Position numbers and translations under genes: made by a program. From assembly GCF_001293165.1 (NCBI RefSeq), contig NZ_CP010552.1, positions 124,001 to 188,000 of the forward strand: a stretch of DNA of 64,000 nucleotides, in the 5' to 3' direction. The notes below the pieces were generated by a model. It saw only the letters and a program-made list of their open reading frames with translations, had not been told where the DNA came from and did not search any database. The DNA is from Candidatus Thioglobus autotrophicus (lineage in GTDB: Bacteria > Pseudomonadota > Gammaproteobacteria > PS1 > Pseudothioglobaceae). Below are positions 37,356 through 47,057 of the stretch, piece by piece (the first letter of the stretch is position 1; every line of letters begins with the position of its first letter).

Positions 37356-39224
37356 TTATAAAGCTTGTTGAATCTCATCCAAAATAGCCGGATCGTCAAT
37401 GGTTGATGGAATGACATAATCTTCACCATCTACCAATTGTCGTAGTGTTTTTCTTAGAATTTTTCCAGAACGTGTTTTAGGCAATCTTTCAACAATAACA
37501 GTGTCTTTGTAACATGCTACAGCGCCAATTTTATCTCGCATTAATTGAACCAATGCACGCTTAATGTCTGCTTGATCTGTTTCGACACCTGATTTTAAAA
37601 TAGCAAAACCTAATGGCATTTGCCCTTTCAACTCATCACTTCTACCAATAACAGCACATTCTGCTACTGCAGGATGTGTGGCAATAATTTCTTCCATCTC
37701 GCCCGTAGACAGCCTGTGACCTGAAACATTAATCACATCGTCAGTACGTCCCATAACAAATAAATAGCCATCATCATCAATATAACCACCATCACCACTG
37801 ACATAAAAACCGGGGAAAGTTTCTAAATAGCTCGCTTTAAATCGATTAAGATCTCCCCATACACTGGTTAAACAACTAGGAGGCAAAGGCAGCTTAATAG
37901 CAATATTACCTTGCTGATTAGCCGCAACTTCCTGACCATTGTCATCCAAAATATGCACATCAAATCCTGGCACAGGTACGGTTGAAGAACCTGGCTTAAC
38001 AGGCATTTTTTCAATGCCTCGCATATTAGCAGAAATCGCCCAACCTGTTTCTGTTTGCCACCAATGATCAATGACTGGCAATTTAAATTGCTCATTAAGC
38101 CATTCATAAGTCGGTGGATCTAGGCGCTCACCAGCAGCAAACAAAGTTTCCAAAGAAGACAGATCGTATTGCTTGATAGATTCACCCTTGGGATCTTCTT
38201 TTTTAATCGCTCTAAATGCAGTTGGTGCAGTAAACAATGCCTTTACCTTATACTCAGAAACCACTCGCCAAAAAGCACCCGCATCAGGTGTCATAATCGG
38301 TTTTCCTTCAAAAAATACCGTAGTACAGCCTTGCAATAATGGTGCGTATACAATATAGGAATGCCCTACTACCCAGCCTACATCAGAAGCAGACCAAAAA
38401 ACCTCACCCGGATTCATATCATAAATAGCATCCATACTATATTTCATTGCCACCGCATGTCCACCATTTTCGCGCACCACGCCCTTGGGTTTGCCCGTAG
38501 TTCCAGAAGTGTACAAAATATAAAGTAAATCAGATCCTTTAACAGGTGTGCACTGCACTGGCTGGGCTTTACTAACAACTTTTACCCAATCCAGATCACC
38601 CTCTTGAGAAAGCTCAGATGTTGCTTCAGGGCGTTGGTATACAACGACATTTTTTGGCGTATGTTCAGCAATCTTGATTGCATTGTCAATTAATGGCTTG
38701 TACTCAATAATGCGCTTTATTTCAACACCACAAGAGGCGCTCAAAATGACTTTTGGCTTAGCGTCATCAATTCTAAGAGCTAGCTCAGGTGCAGCAAAGC
38801 CACCAAAAACCACCGAATGAATTGCACCAATACGAGCACAAGCCAACATAGCAACCGCCGCCTGAGGAATCATCGGCATATAAACAATCACACGATCACC
38901 TTTTCCCACCCCCAGATCTTTTAACATACCTGCAGTTTGTGCTACTTCATCACGCAATTCACGGTAAGTGTAAGTCTTTTTTGTATCTGTAACTGGTGAA
39001 TCATAGATCAAGGCTGCTTGATCAGCACGGCCGTTTTCAACATGATAATCAAGCGCCATATAAGCTGTATTCATTTCACCATCCGCAAACCAGTGATGAA
39101 TACCGTGTTCATCCTGAGTTAAAACCTTTTGTGGCGATTTAAACCATTCAAGCGCTTCTGATTTTTCTTTCCAGAAGTCTTCTGGATTGTTTTTTGATGC
39201 GTTTAATTCTTGTTGATAGCTCAT
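37356..39224 (-). CDS. prpE: Propionyl-CoA synthetase
   Basis: Activates propionate to propionyl-CoA, the entry to the methylcitrate cycle. The start at 39224 (MSYQQELNASKNN) is chosen because TAGGAG lies 7 nt upstream and it follows the prpF stop; a longer frame would overlap prpF. The ~622 residues show LLYILYTSGTTGKPKGVVRE near 233, WWQTETGWAIS near 395, FYVSGDGGYIDDDGYLFVMG near 473 and KTRSGKILRKTLRQL near 590. The GW in WWQTETGW is the pocket feature that separates propionate from acetate enzymes. Last gene of the methylcitrate operon. Confidence 0.93.
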   Translation of the reverse strand: MSYQQELNASKNNPEDFWKEKSEALEWFKSPQKVLTQDEHGIHHWFADGEMNTAYMALDYHVENGRADQAALIYDSPVTDTKKTYTYRELRDEVAQTAGMLKDLGVGKGDRVIVYMPMIPQAAVAMLACARIGAIHSVVFGGFAAPELALRIDDAKPKVILSASCGVEIKRIIEYKPLIDNAIKIAEHTPKNVVVYQRPEATSELSQEGDLDWVKVVSKAQPVQCTPVKGSDLLYILYTSGTTGKPKGVVRENGGHAVAMKYSMDAIYDMNPGEVFWSASDVGWVVGHSYIVYAPLLQGCTTVFFEGKPIMTPDAGAFWRVVSEYKVKALFTAPTAFRAIKKEDPKGESIKQYDLSSLETLFAAGERLDPPTYEWLNEQFKLPVIDHWWQTETGWAISANMRGIEKMPVKPGSSTVPVPGFDVHILDDNGQEVAANQQGNIAIKLPLPPSCLTSVWGDLNRFKASYLETFPGFYVSGDGGYIDDDGYLFVMGRTDDVINVSGHRLSTGEMEEIIATHPAVAECAVIGRSDELKGQMPLGFAILKSGVETDQADIKRALVQLMRDKIGAVACYKDTVIVERLPKTRSGKILRKTLRQLVDGEDYVIPSTIDDPAILDEIQQAL

Positions 39225-39237
39225 GTTAAATCTCCTA

Positions 39238-40416
39238 TTATTGAACATTGCCCGGAATATAAACCGAACCTTTCATTAAAACTCTAGCACTACGACTCAT
39301 AACCACTTTATTCACAACCCAATCCTCTTTATTCTTCACCGCCTCTGCGCCCACTTTTAGAGTGCCAGATGGATGCCCAAAGGTAGCTGATTTACGCACA
39401 CCACCACCCGCTGCAAGGTTGACCAGTGTTCCAGGAATAACGGCGGCTGTGCCAATAGCGACAGCAGCAGTACCCATCATTGCGTGGTGCAATAGCCCCA
39501 TGGATAAAGCGCGAACATTCAAATCAATATCACCTGCATTGATCTCTTTACCACTAGAAGAGGTGTAGCTTTTTGCTTGACCCACAAAAGCAACTTTGGG
39601 GGTATGTTGACGACTAGCCGCTTCTTCAATACTATCTATCAAACCCATTTTTAACGCGCCATAGCTGCGAATAGTTTCAAACATTGTTAGTGCATTTTTA
39701 TCGCCATTAATGTCAGCCTGAAGCTCTGCAGCAGTGTAATCGATTGCCTCAGCATTTAAGAAAATTGTTGGAATACCTGCATTAATCATAGTCACCTTAA
39801 AGGTGCCAAACCCTGGAACTTCTAGATCATCCACTAAATTTCCAGTTGGAAACATAGCATCAGAAGAATCCACAGGACTAATAAATTCTACTTGTACTTC
39901 TGCTGCTGGAAAAGTTACCCCATCTAATTCAAAATCACCAGTTTCTTGAACTTCACCATTCGTTACAGGCACTTGAGCAATAATAGTTTTTTGGATATTT
40001 TTCTGCCAAATACGAATAGTGGCAATCCCATTTTCAGGAATACGATTTGCATCAACCAAGCCATTACTGATTGCAAAAGAGCCAACTGCAGCTGTTAGAT
40101 TGCCACAATTACCACTCCAATCTACAAAAGGCTTATCAATAGATACCTGACCAAAGAGATAATCAACATCATGGTCTGATTTTGAACTTTTCGAAACAAT
40201 AACAGTTTTGCTAGTGCTGGAAGTTGCACCTCCCATGCCGTCTGTTTGTTTTTTGTATGGATCAGGACTACCAATAACTCGAAGCAACATCGCATCACGT
40301 GCAGGGCCTGCAACCTTGCATGCTTCGGGCAAGTCTTCTAAATTAAAGAAAACACCTTTACTGGTACCGCCACGCATATACGTAGCAGGAATTTGAATTT
40401 GAGGTGCAAAAGTCAT
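39238..40416 (-). CDS. prpF: 2-methylaconitate isomerase PrpF
   Basis: Isomerises the 2-methylaconitate isomer made by AcnD so that aconitase can hydrate it. The start at 40416 (MTFAPQIQIPATYMRGGTSKG) overlaps the acnD stop by one base (TAATG), giving 392 residues. YMRGGTSKGVFF, DGMGGATSSTSKTVIVS near 62, DWSGNCGNLTAAVGSFA near 103 and GGGVRKSATFGHPSG near 351 are PrpF/DUF1446-type diaminopimelate-epimerase-fold motifs. The catalytic pair in the fold is usually Cys/Lys; Cys in SGNCGN is present. Confidence 0.93.
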   Translation of the reverse strand: MTFAPQIQIPATYMRGGTSKGVFFNLEDLPEACKVAGPARDAMLLRVIGSPDPYKKQTDGMGGATSSTSKTVIVSKSSKSDHDVDYLFGQVSIDKPFVDWSGNCGNLTAAVGSFAISNGLVDANRIPENGIATIRIWQKNIQKTIIAQVPVTNGEVQETGDFELDGVTFPAAEVQVEFISPVDSSDAMFPTGNLVDDLEVPGFGTFKVTMINAGIPTIFLNAEAIDYTAAELQADINGDKNALTMFETIRSYGALKMGLIDSIEEAASRQHTPKVAFVGQAKSYTSSSGKEINAGDIDLNVRALSMGLLHHAMMGTAAVAIGTAAVIPGTLVNLAAGGGVRKSATFGHPSGTLKVGAEAVKNKEDWVVNKVVMSRSARVLMKGSVYIPGNVQ

Positions 40417-43031
40417 TATGAATTTTCCTCTAAAAAATCTTGAGCAAAGCGTTGTAGCACGCCACCAGCTGAATAAACATGCACTTCTGCTGCCGTATCT
40501 AAACGACACTTAACAGGGATATTAACCAATTCGCCATTAGCACGAGTCATCTTCACAGTTAGATCCGATCCTGGTGCAATCTCACCTTCAACATCAAAGG
40601 TTTCACTGCCATCAATACTATAAGTTACCCGTGTTTCACCTTTAATAAACTCAAGTGGCAGAACACCCATACCCACCAAGTTAGTACGATGAATACGCTC
40701 AAAACCTTCGGCAATAATTGTTTCAACACCTGCTAGACGAACACCTTTAGCCGCCCAATCACGAGATGAGCCTTGGCCGTAGTCAGCACCTGCAACAATA
40801 ATAAGAGGTTGTGCGCGCTGCATATAAGTTTCAATCGCTTCCCACATGCGCATTTCTTGGCCTTCTGGCTCAACACGAGTGAGTGACCCTTGTTTAATCT
40901 CCCCTGTTTTTCCATCAGCGCCATCACGGCACATTTCATTCAATAATTTAGGATTGGCAAATGTTGCACGTTGCGCTGTTAAATGATCGCCACGATGCGT
41001 TGCATAAGAGTTAAAGTCTTCTTCTGGTAAGCCCATTTTGTGCAAATAAGCACCTGCAGCGCTTTCTAACATAATCGCATTTGATGGAGATAAATGATCC
41101 GTGGTGATATTGTCACCCAATACAGCAAGAGGCCTCATACTCTTCATAGTGCGTTCACCTGCTAGCGCGCCCTCCCAATAAGGCGGGCGAGTTATGTAAG
41201 TGCTTTTATCATCCCAGTTGTATAAAGGACTCTTTGCTTCTTGTATAGTGCCAAGATCAAACATTGGATTATAAATTTGTTGAAACATTTCTGGTTTAAC
41301 ACTGGTTTTTACAATTTCATCAATTTCTGCGTCTGTAGGCCAAATATCCTTTAATGTAATTGGATTGCCGTCTTTATCATTACCTAGGCTATCTTGCTCG
41401 ATGTCAAAACGCATAGTGCCTGCAATTGCATAAGCAACAACCAGTGGTGGTGATGCTAAAAATGCCTGCTTAGCATAAGGATGAATGCGGCCATCAAAGT
41501 TACGATTGCCAGAAAGAACCGCAGTTGCATATAAATCACGCTCAATAATTTCATCTCGAATAACAGGATCAAGTGCGCCAGACATGCCGTTACAAGTCGT
41601 GCAGGCAAACCCTACAATACCAAAACCAAGTGCTTCAAGCTCGCTCAATAAACCCGCCTCTTTTAGGTACAGTTCAGCAACTTTTGAGCCTGGCGCAAAC
41701 GAAGTCTTAACCCAAGGCTTTCGAACCAAGCCAAGCTCATTTGCCTTGCGTGCAACCAAACCAGCAGCAACAACATTGCGTGGATTAGAAGTGTTGGTAC
41801 AAGAGGTAATGGCGGCAATAATAACAGCGCCGTCAGGCATTCTGCCTTTAGCTTCTTCAGCCTGAGCCTTATCAAGCTCTTTTGCGATGCCACTTGATGT
41901 AAGGTTGGCAGTTGCCAATCGACGGTGAGGGTTTGATGGGCCAGCCATATTGCGCCCAACCGATGATAGATCAAACGTTAGTACACGCTGGTATTGAGCA
42001 TCAACTAGATCATCCACCCAAAGACCTGTTTCTTTTGCATACTGCTCAACTAAAGCCACCTGTTCAGGTTCACGACCCGTTAGCTTTAAATAGTCAATGG
42101 TTTGCTCATCAATGTAGAACAAACCTGCGGAAGCGCCATACTCAGGCGTCATATTAGAGATAGTTGCACGATCTCCAATGGTTAAGCTTTTAGCACCCTC
42201 GCCAAAGAATTCAAGATAAGCCGACACCACTTTCTGATTACGTAAAAACTCAGTGATCGCTAATACCACGTCAGTGGCAGTAATACCCTCTTGACGCTTA
42301 CCCGTTAGCTTAACACCAATAATATTCGGCAGACGCATCATAGATGGCAAGCCTAGCATAACCGTTTCCGCCTCTAATCCGCCCACACCAATTGCCATGA
42401 CACCAAGCGCATCAACGTGTGGCGTGTGTGAATCAGTGCCCACACAAGTATCAGGAAATGCAACGCCTTCACGTGTTTGAATAACGGGCGACATTTTTTC
42501 CAAATTAATCTGATGCATGATGCCATTACCCGCAGGAATAACATCAACATTTTGAAAAGAAGTTTTGCACCATTCAATAAATTCAAAACGATCTTTATTG
42601 CGACGATCTTCAATAGCACGGTTTTTGGCAAATGCATCTGCATCAAAACCAGGTGCCTCTACCGCAAGTGAATGGTCAACAATTAATTGAGTTGGAACGA
42701 CTGGATTAACCTTAGAAGGGTCTCCACCTTGATCTGCAATTGCATCACGCAAACCTGCCAAGTCAACTAACGCTGTTTGTCCTAAAATATCATGACAAAC
42801 AACACGAGCAGGATACCAAGGGAAATCTAAATCTTGCTTGCTATAGATAAGTTGTTTCAACGAATCCGTCAGCATATCTGGCTGACAACGGCGAACCAAT
42901 TGTTCAGCAAGAATACGGGAAGTATAAGGCAGCCTGGCATAAGACCCAGAATCAATCGCTTCAACTGCTTGGCGCGTATCAAAGTAATCTAAATTTGTAC
43001 CCTCAAGCTGCTTACGGTAATTTGTATTCAT
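40416..43031 (-). CDS. acnD: 2-methylcitrate dehydratase, Fe/S-dependent
   Basis: An aconitase-family enzyme of 871 residues that dehydrates 2-methylcitrate in organisms using PrpF in place of PrpD. It has the aconitase blocks VGTDSHTPHVDALGVM near residue 193, AAITSCTNTSNPRNV near 408 (first cluster cysteine), GFACTTCNGMSG near 475 (other two), the SGNRNFDGRIHPYAKQAFLASPPLV block near 498 and GADYGQGSSRDWAAKGV near 743. The [4Fe-4S] ligand set is complete. It sits between prpC and prpF; the acnD-prpF pair is diagnostic of this pathway variant. Confidence 0.93.
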   Translation of the reverse strand: MNTNYRKQLEGTNLDYFDTRQAVEAIDSGSYARLPYTSRILAEQLVRRCQPDMLTDSLKQLIYSKQDLDFPWYPARVVCHDILGQTALVDLAGLRDAIADQGGDPSKVNPVVPTQLIVDHSLAVEAPGFDADAFAKNRAIEDRRNKDRFEFIEWCKTSFQNVDVIPAGNGIMHQINLEKMSPVIQTREGVAFPDTCVGTDSHTPHVDALGVMAIGVGGLEAETVMLGLPSMMRLPNIIGVKLTGKRQEGITATDVVLAITEFLRNQKVVSAYLEFFGEGAKSLTIGDRATISNMTPEYGASAGLFYIDEQTIDYLKLTGREPEQVALVEQYAKETGLWVDDLVDAQYQRVLTFDLSSVGRNMAGPSNPHRRLATANLTSSGIAKELDKAQAEEAKGRMPDGAVIIAAITSCTNTSNPRNVVAAGLVARKANELGLVRKPWVKTSFAPGSKVAELYLKEAGLLSELEALGFGIVGFACTTCNGMSGALDPVIRDEIIERDLYATAVLSGNRNFDGRIHPYAKQAFLASPPLVVAYAIAGTMRFDIEQDSLGNDKDGNPITLKDIWPTDAEIDEIVKTSVKPEMFQQIYNPMFDLGTIQEAKSPLYNWDDKSTYITRPPYWEGALAGERTMKSMRPLAVLGDNITTDHLSPSNAIMLESAAGAYLHKMGLPEEDFNSYATHRGDHLTAQRATFANPKLLNEMCRDGADGKTGEIKQGSLTRVEPEGQEMRMWEAIETYMQRAQPLIIVAGADYGQGSSRDWAAKGVRLAGVETIIAEGFERIHRTNLVGMGVLPLEFIKGETRVTYSIDGSETFDVEGEIAPGSDLTVKMTRANGELVNIPVKCRLDTAAEVHVYSAGGVLQRFAQDFLEENS

Positions 43032-43065
43032 AAATCCTTTTATTATTAGTTGGATTAATAGTTAT

Positions 43066-44226
43066 TTATCCACGATCGGCCAAAGGCACAAAGTCAAGAT
43101 TCTCAGGGCCAATGTAGTTAGCTGATGGGCGAATTATTTTGCCGTCTTGACGCTGCTCAATCACGTGAGCACCCCAGCCTGTTGTTCTAGCAATAACAAA
43201 GAGTGGCGTAAACATAGCTGTTGGAACACCCATTTGCTCATAAGAAACAGCCGAAAACCAATCTAGATTTGGAAACATTTTCTTTTCATCCATCATCACA
43301 GATTCAATACGCTCGGCCACTTTAAACATAGTCATATTGCCATTAGATTCAGACAGTTGTTTGGCGACGCGTTTGATAACCTCATTACGTGGGTCAGAAA
43401 CGGTGTAAACAGGATGGCCAAAGCCAATAATAATTTCTTTTTTAGCCATGCGTTCACGAATATCTGTCTCAGCTTCATCCGCATTGTTATAGCGTTTTTG
43501 AATGTCAGAAGCCACTTCATTTGCACCACCATGCTTTGGTCCGCGTAATGCGCCAATAGCACCGGTAATACAAGAATGGATGTCTGATTCAGTGCCAGCG
43601 ATAACGCGACCTGCGAAAGTTGAGGCATTAAACTCATGCTCAGCATAAAGTATTAACGAAACATGCATGGCTTTTACCCATTCTTTAGAAGGCGACTCAC
43701 CATGAAGCATATGCAAAAAATGTCCGCCAATTGAGTCATCATCAGTTTGCGTTTCAATACGCTTGCCATTATGACTAAAATGGTACCAATAAAGCAGCAT
43801 TGAGCCAAAACTAGCCATTAGACGATCTAAAGCAGCTCGCGTTTCCGCTTCAGGATGATCGTCCTTTTCTGTCATACAAGTACCCATAGCTGAACAACCT
43901 GTACGCATCACATCCATTGGATGTGCTGATGGCGGAATATTCTCTAAAATAGTTTTGACAGCAGTTGGTAATCCGCGCATACCTCTTAACTTATCTTTAT
44001 AAAATTTAAGCTGCGAAGCATTAGGTAATGTGCCGTGAATAATAAGGTGTGCAATTTCTTCAAATTCAGCTTTTTCTGCAAATTCAAGAATATCGTAGCC
44101 ACGATAATGCAAGTCATTGCCGGTGCGGCCTACTGTACATACCGCAGTATTTCCTGCTGGCGTACCTGAAAGGGCAACTGATTTTTTCGGCTTAAATCCG
44201 GGTGTCGCTTGATTGATCTCACTCAT
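43066..44226 (-). CDS. prpC: 2-methylcitrate synthase
   Basis: Condenses propionyl-CoA with oxaloacetate. A citrate-synthase-fold enzyme of 386 residues with [20 protein letters not shown] near 37, [20 protein letters not shown] near 200 (catalytic His), [10 protein letters not shown] near 232 (second His) and [13 protein letters not shown] near 272. The length and the FGHPVYT segment match PrpC rather than the larger GltA. Two base pairs separate it from prpB and 34 bp from acnD. Confidence 0.93.
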   Translation of the reverse strand: MSEINQATPGFKPKKSVALSGTPAGNTAVCTVGRTGNDLHYRGYDILEFAEKAEFEEIAHLIIHGTLPNASQLKFYKDKLRGMRGLPTAVKTILENIPPSAHPMDVMRTGCSAMGTCMTEKDDHPEAETRAALDRLMASFGSMLLYWYHFSHNGKRIETQTDDDSIGGHFLHMLHGESPSKEWVKAMHVSLILYAEHEFNASTFAGRVIAGTESDIHSCITGAIGALRGPKHGGANEVASDIQKRYNNADEAETDIRERMAKKEIIIGFGHPVYTVSDPRNEVIKRVAKQLSESNGNMTMFKVAERIESVMMDEKKMFPNLDWFSAVSYEQMGVPTAMFTPLFVIARTTGWGAHVIEQRQDGKIIRPSANYIGPENLDFVPLADRG

Positions 44227-44228
44227 TG

Positions 44229-45104
44229 TTATTTCTCCTCACTTGCAAATAGTTGGTCTAATTTTTGTTCGTATTCGTGATACCCTAGAAAGTCATACAA
44301 CTCCATGCGAGTTTGCATTGTGTCAACCACATTATTCTGATGACCATCGGCTTTAATATGCTCATAGACATTTAGCGCTGCTTTGCTCATAGCACGAAAT
44401 GCACTTAAAGGGTACAGTTGCAGTTTGACACCAACAGCCGCAAGCTCTTCAGATGAGAACAAAGGTGTTGCGCCAAATTCAGTAATATTGGCTAATACAG
44501 GCACATCGACCGCCTGAACAAACTCCTCGTATTGCTTTAAGGTATTAATAGCTTCTGGAAAGATCATATCGGCGCCAGCTTCCACGCAAGCAACTGCACG
44601 ATCAATAGCAGATTGCATGCCTTCAACCGCTAGCGCATCTGTGCGTGCCATAATCACAAAATCCGCATCTGTTTTTGCATCAACAGCAGATTTGACACGA
44701 TCAACCATTTCTTGTTGGCTAATAATCGCCTTATTAGGACGATGACCACAACGCTTTTGCATAACCTGATCTTCAATATGAACAGCGCCCGCACCCGCAC
44801 GAGTAAACTCGCGCACACACCTGGCGATATTAAAAGAGCCGCCCCAGCCTGTATCAATATCAACCAATAAAGGCAACTCAGTAGCATCAGTAATGCGATA
44901 AGCATCCTCCAAGACATCCTTCATAGTGGTAATACCAAGATCTGGAATACCCATTGAACAAGCAGCAACCCCGCCACCTGAAAGGTATATAGCCTGGTGG
45001 CCCACTTTTTCTGCCATAATTGCCGAATAGGCATTAACTGCACCAACGACCTGTAATGGATTGTTATCTTCTACCGCTTGACGAAACGCATTGCCTGCAC
45101 TCAT
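44229..45104 (-). CDS. prpB: 2-methylisocitrate lyase
   Basis: Cleaves 2-methylisocitrate to pyruvate and succinate, closing the methylcitrate cycle. An isocitrate-lyase-superfamily protein of 291 residues with [18 protein letters not shown] near 38, [16 protein letters not shown] near 82 (Mg-binding Asp), [18 protein letters not shown] near 110 with the catalytic Cys in KRCGH, and [12 protein letters not shown] near 150. The start at 45104 is chosen because AAGGA lies 7 nt upstream; it directly follows the gntR stop (45107). Confidence 0.94.
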   Translation of the reverse strand: MSAGNAFRQAVEDNNPLQVVGAVNAYSAIMAEKVGHQAIYLSGGGVAACSMGIPDLGITTMKDVLEDAYRITDATELPLLVDIDTGWGGSFNIARCVREFTRAGAGAVHIEDQVMQKRCGHRPNKAIISQQEMVDRVKSAVDAKTDADFVIMARTDALAVEGMQSAIDRAVACVEAGADMIFPEAINTLKQYEEFVQAVDVPVLANITEFGATPLFSSEELAAVGVKLQLYPLSAFRAMSKAALNVYEHIKADGHQNNVVDTMQTRMELYDFLGYHEYEQKLDQLFASEEK

Positions 45105-45106
45105 AT

Positions 45107-45796
45107 TCATTCCTTGTTTTCTTCTTGATTTAATAAATTTTCTACCATTTTCCACGCACCACTAATATGTCTACGCATTAATATCTCTGCTAGCTCAGGA
45201 TCTCGATTATTAACAGCATCAACAATTGCATAATGATCATGCAAAGCGGGCTCTACTCGAAAGGGCATTTGACTGGTGCGATGACGGCACATTCTTAGTA
45301 CTTGATACAATTTATTATTCAAATAATCGATCAGCCATTGATTTTGACATTTGGAAAAAATATAATAATGAAAATCCAAATCCCCTTCCTTTTGAAAATA
45401 ACGCTGCCCTTCTGAGCGCTTGATAGAGCTCTCATGCTTTTCTAATAATCGATATAAATTATCAATATCGGCTTGAGACATGGCAATACATGCCAATCGT
45501 GTTGCAAACCCTTCCATAGCTTCGCGCATCTGATAAACATCTCGCATCATAGTGCTATCTAGCGTGATCACTCTAGAGCCAGAGTGTGGACGACGATCTA
45601 CCAGATGAATAGATTCCAGCTTTTGCAAAGCTTCGCGCAATGGTCCACGACTAATATGATACGATTTAGCCAAGTCGGCCTCGCCTATTTTTTGCCCTTG
45701 AGGGATGACGCCAGTAATGATATCTTCTTTGATCTGCTCAAAGACATGTTCGGAAAGCGTATCCTGTTTGCTAGCTTGTAAAGAATTAATACTCAT
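45107..45796 (-). CDS. GntR/FadR-family regulator of the methylcitrate operon
   Basis: A 229-residue regulator. The N-terminal winged helix holds [29 protein letters not shown] near residues 34-62, and the C-terminal FCD domain has the metal/ligand residues Asp, His and His (DLDFHYYIF near 137, [10 protein letters not shown] near 185). It heads the prpB-prpC-acnD-prpF-prpE operon, and family members in this position (often called PrpQ) repress propionate genes until a methylcitrate-type ligand binds. Two palindromes in its own leader (45795-45810 and 45855-45872) make autoregulation likely. Confidence 0.87.
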   Translation of the reverse strand: MSINSLQASKQDTLSEHVFEQIKEDIITGVIPQGQKIGEADLAKSYHISRGPLREALQKLESIHLVDRRPHSGSRVITLDSTMMRDVYQMREAMEGFATRLACIAMSQADIDNLYRLLEKHESSIKRSEGQRYFQKEGDLDFHYYIFSKCQNQWLIDYLNNKLYQVLRMCRHRTSQMPFRVEPALHDHYAIVDAVNNRDPELAEILMRRHISGAWKMVENLLNQEENKE

Positions 45797-45810
45797 ATTG
45801 TTAACAATAT
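45795..45810. promoter_or_regulatory. Operator O1: perfect 16-bp palindrome at the gntR start codon
   Basis: ATATTGTTAACAATAT is a perfect palindrome whose left end includes the first bases of the start codon. It shares the TTGT-N2-ACAA core with O2. Binding here would block translation-proximal elongation. Confidence 0.75.
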
Positions 45811-45836
45811 TTCAAATAAAAACTAAATTAAGCAAA

Positions 45837-45865
45837 ATTCTACTAAGTTTAGTAATTATTGTCAA
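45837..45865 (-). promoter_or_regulatory. Promoter of the methylcitrate operon
   Basis: Minus strand TTGACA (45865-45860), 17-bp spacer, TAGAAT (45842-45837). The -35 box lies inside operator O2, and the spacer holds a further inverted repeat TACTAA/TTAGTA (45841-45854). Confidence 0.8.
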
Positions 45866-45872
45866 CAATAAT
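45855..45872. promoter_or_regulatory. Operator O2 overlapping the -35 box
   Basis: ATTATTGTCAACAATAAT, 8 of 9 bases symmetric, with the same TTGT-N2-ACAA core as O1. It covers the TTGACA box, so a bound repressor would exclude RNA polymerase. Confidence 0.75.
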
Positions 45873-45906
45873 AAAATAAAAAATCACCATTTGAAAAAAC
45901 GGGCAA

Positions 45907-45935
45907 AAAAAAATGACGCATAAGCGTCATTTTTA
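45907..45935 (-). terminator. Rho-independent terminator after rpoZ
   Basis: Stem AAAATGACGC (45910-45919) with GCGTCATTTT (45924-45933), loop ATAA. The minus-strand copy ends in a run of T; 25 nt past the rpoZ stop. Confidence 0.85.
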
Positions 45936-45957
45936 TCCAATCTATAAAAGCTTTAAA

Positions 45958-46299
45958 TCATTCTTTAGTATCAGTGACTTCAGTTACCTCATCTACACCC
46001 TCGTCAACAGCAGATGTCGATAATTCCGCTTCAATCTCTTGAGTCGTTTGTGCATCGTTCGCCTTTTGCTGTGCTGTTAGCTCTTCTTCCATAGCGTACT
46101 CTTCAGTTAAGATCGACGCATTAATAAGACCTGCTTCAATTTCTCTAAGCGCAACCACTGTTGGCTTATCTTTACCAACATCTAAAGTTGATCTATGACC
46201 GCCTGAGCTCAACTGGTGGGCACGTTTTGCAGCAACCAACACTAGCTCAAAACGATTATCTACAAAATCCAAACACTCTTCAACAGTTACTCTTGCCAT
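45958..46299 (-). CDS. rpoZ: RNA polymerase omega subunit
   Basis: Small subunit that helps assemble RNA polymerase and forms part of a ppGpp site. The 113-residue protein begins [20 protein letters not shown] and has [33 protein letters not shown] near 22-55, the conserved omega core. The tail is long and acidic (Glu/Thr-rich, residues ~70-113). spoT usually follows in related bacteria, but here a terminator and the methylcitrate promoter come next. Divergent from dnaQ. Confidence 0.95.
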   Translation of the reverse strand: MARVTVEECLDFVDNRFELVLVAAKRAHQLSSGGHRSTLDVGKDKPTVVALREIEAGLINASILTEEYAMEEELTAQQKANDAQTTQEIEAELSTSAVDEGVDEVTEVTDTKE

Positions 46300-46369
46300 A
46301 ATACTCTCTAACTTTTAGTTATGATAAAATCAATCAATTTTACACGAAAATTAACGAACGCAATATTTT

Positions 46370-47041
46370 ATGGAAAGACTAATTGTTTTAGATACTGAAA
46401 CCACCGGCATCGAACCTTCTGAAGGGCATCGTATTATTGAAATCGGCTGCACTGAAATCGTTGACCGAGAAATTACTGAGAATAATGAATACCATCAATA
46501 CGTCCAGCCTGAACGTAACGTTGGCGATTCGGTACGAATTCATGGTATTACTGATAAATTTCTAACAGGAAAGCCTAAATTTGAAGAAATTGTTAGTGAG
46601 TTTATGGACTACATTAAAGGCGCTACATTGGTCATTCACAACGCCCCATTTGACTTAGGATTTCTTAATCATGAACTTAAATTATTTGGATCTGATGAGC
46701 GCATTGAAGATCAATGTACGATTATCGACTCATTAGAACTCTCTAAACAACAGCGTCCGGGTACACTTCACAACCTAGATTCTTTATGTCGTCGCTTTGA
46801 AATTGACGCCAGTGCTCGAACCGTACACGGTGCACTACTCGATGCGCAAATTCTGGCACAGGTTTATCTAGCCATGACAGGCGGACAATCTACTTTATTT
46901 AGCAGCGAACAATCCTCTGATGGACAAGATCAGAAAAATCAGAAGATTATTCGAGTCAAGCGTGACATTGGCACCATTAAAGTAGTTGAGGCCAATGCAC
47001 AAGAGCTTGAAGCGCACCAGAATTATTTTTCACAAACGTAA
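46370..47041 (+). CDS. dnaQ: DNA polymerase III epsilon subunit (proofreading)
   Basis: The 3'-5' proofreading exonuclease of the replicative polymerase. DEDDh motifs: LDTETTGIEPSEGHRIIEIG at residues ~5-24, VIHNAPFDLGFLNHEL near 91 and HGALLDAQILAQVYLAM near 158. The C-terminal ~45 residues after ALLDAQ, ending around ELEAHQNYF, would be the polymerase-binding tail. Length (223) is slightly under the E. coli 243. Transcribed with ubiD, 16 bp downstream. Confidence 0.93.
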   Translation: MERLIVLDTETTGIEPSEGHRIIEIGCTEIVDREITENNEYHQYVQPERNVGDSVRIHGITDKFLTGKPKFEEIVSEFMDYIKGATLVIHNAPFDLGFLNHELKLFGSDERIEDQCTIIDSLELSKQQRPGTLHNLDSLCRRFEIDASARTVHGALLDAQILAQVYLAMTGGQSTLFSSEQSSDGQDQKNQKIIRVKRDIGTIKVVEANAQELEAHQNYFSQT

Positions 47042-47057
47042 TGATTAAGGATTTTTT

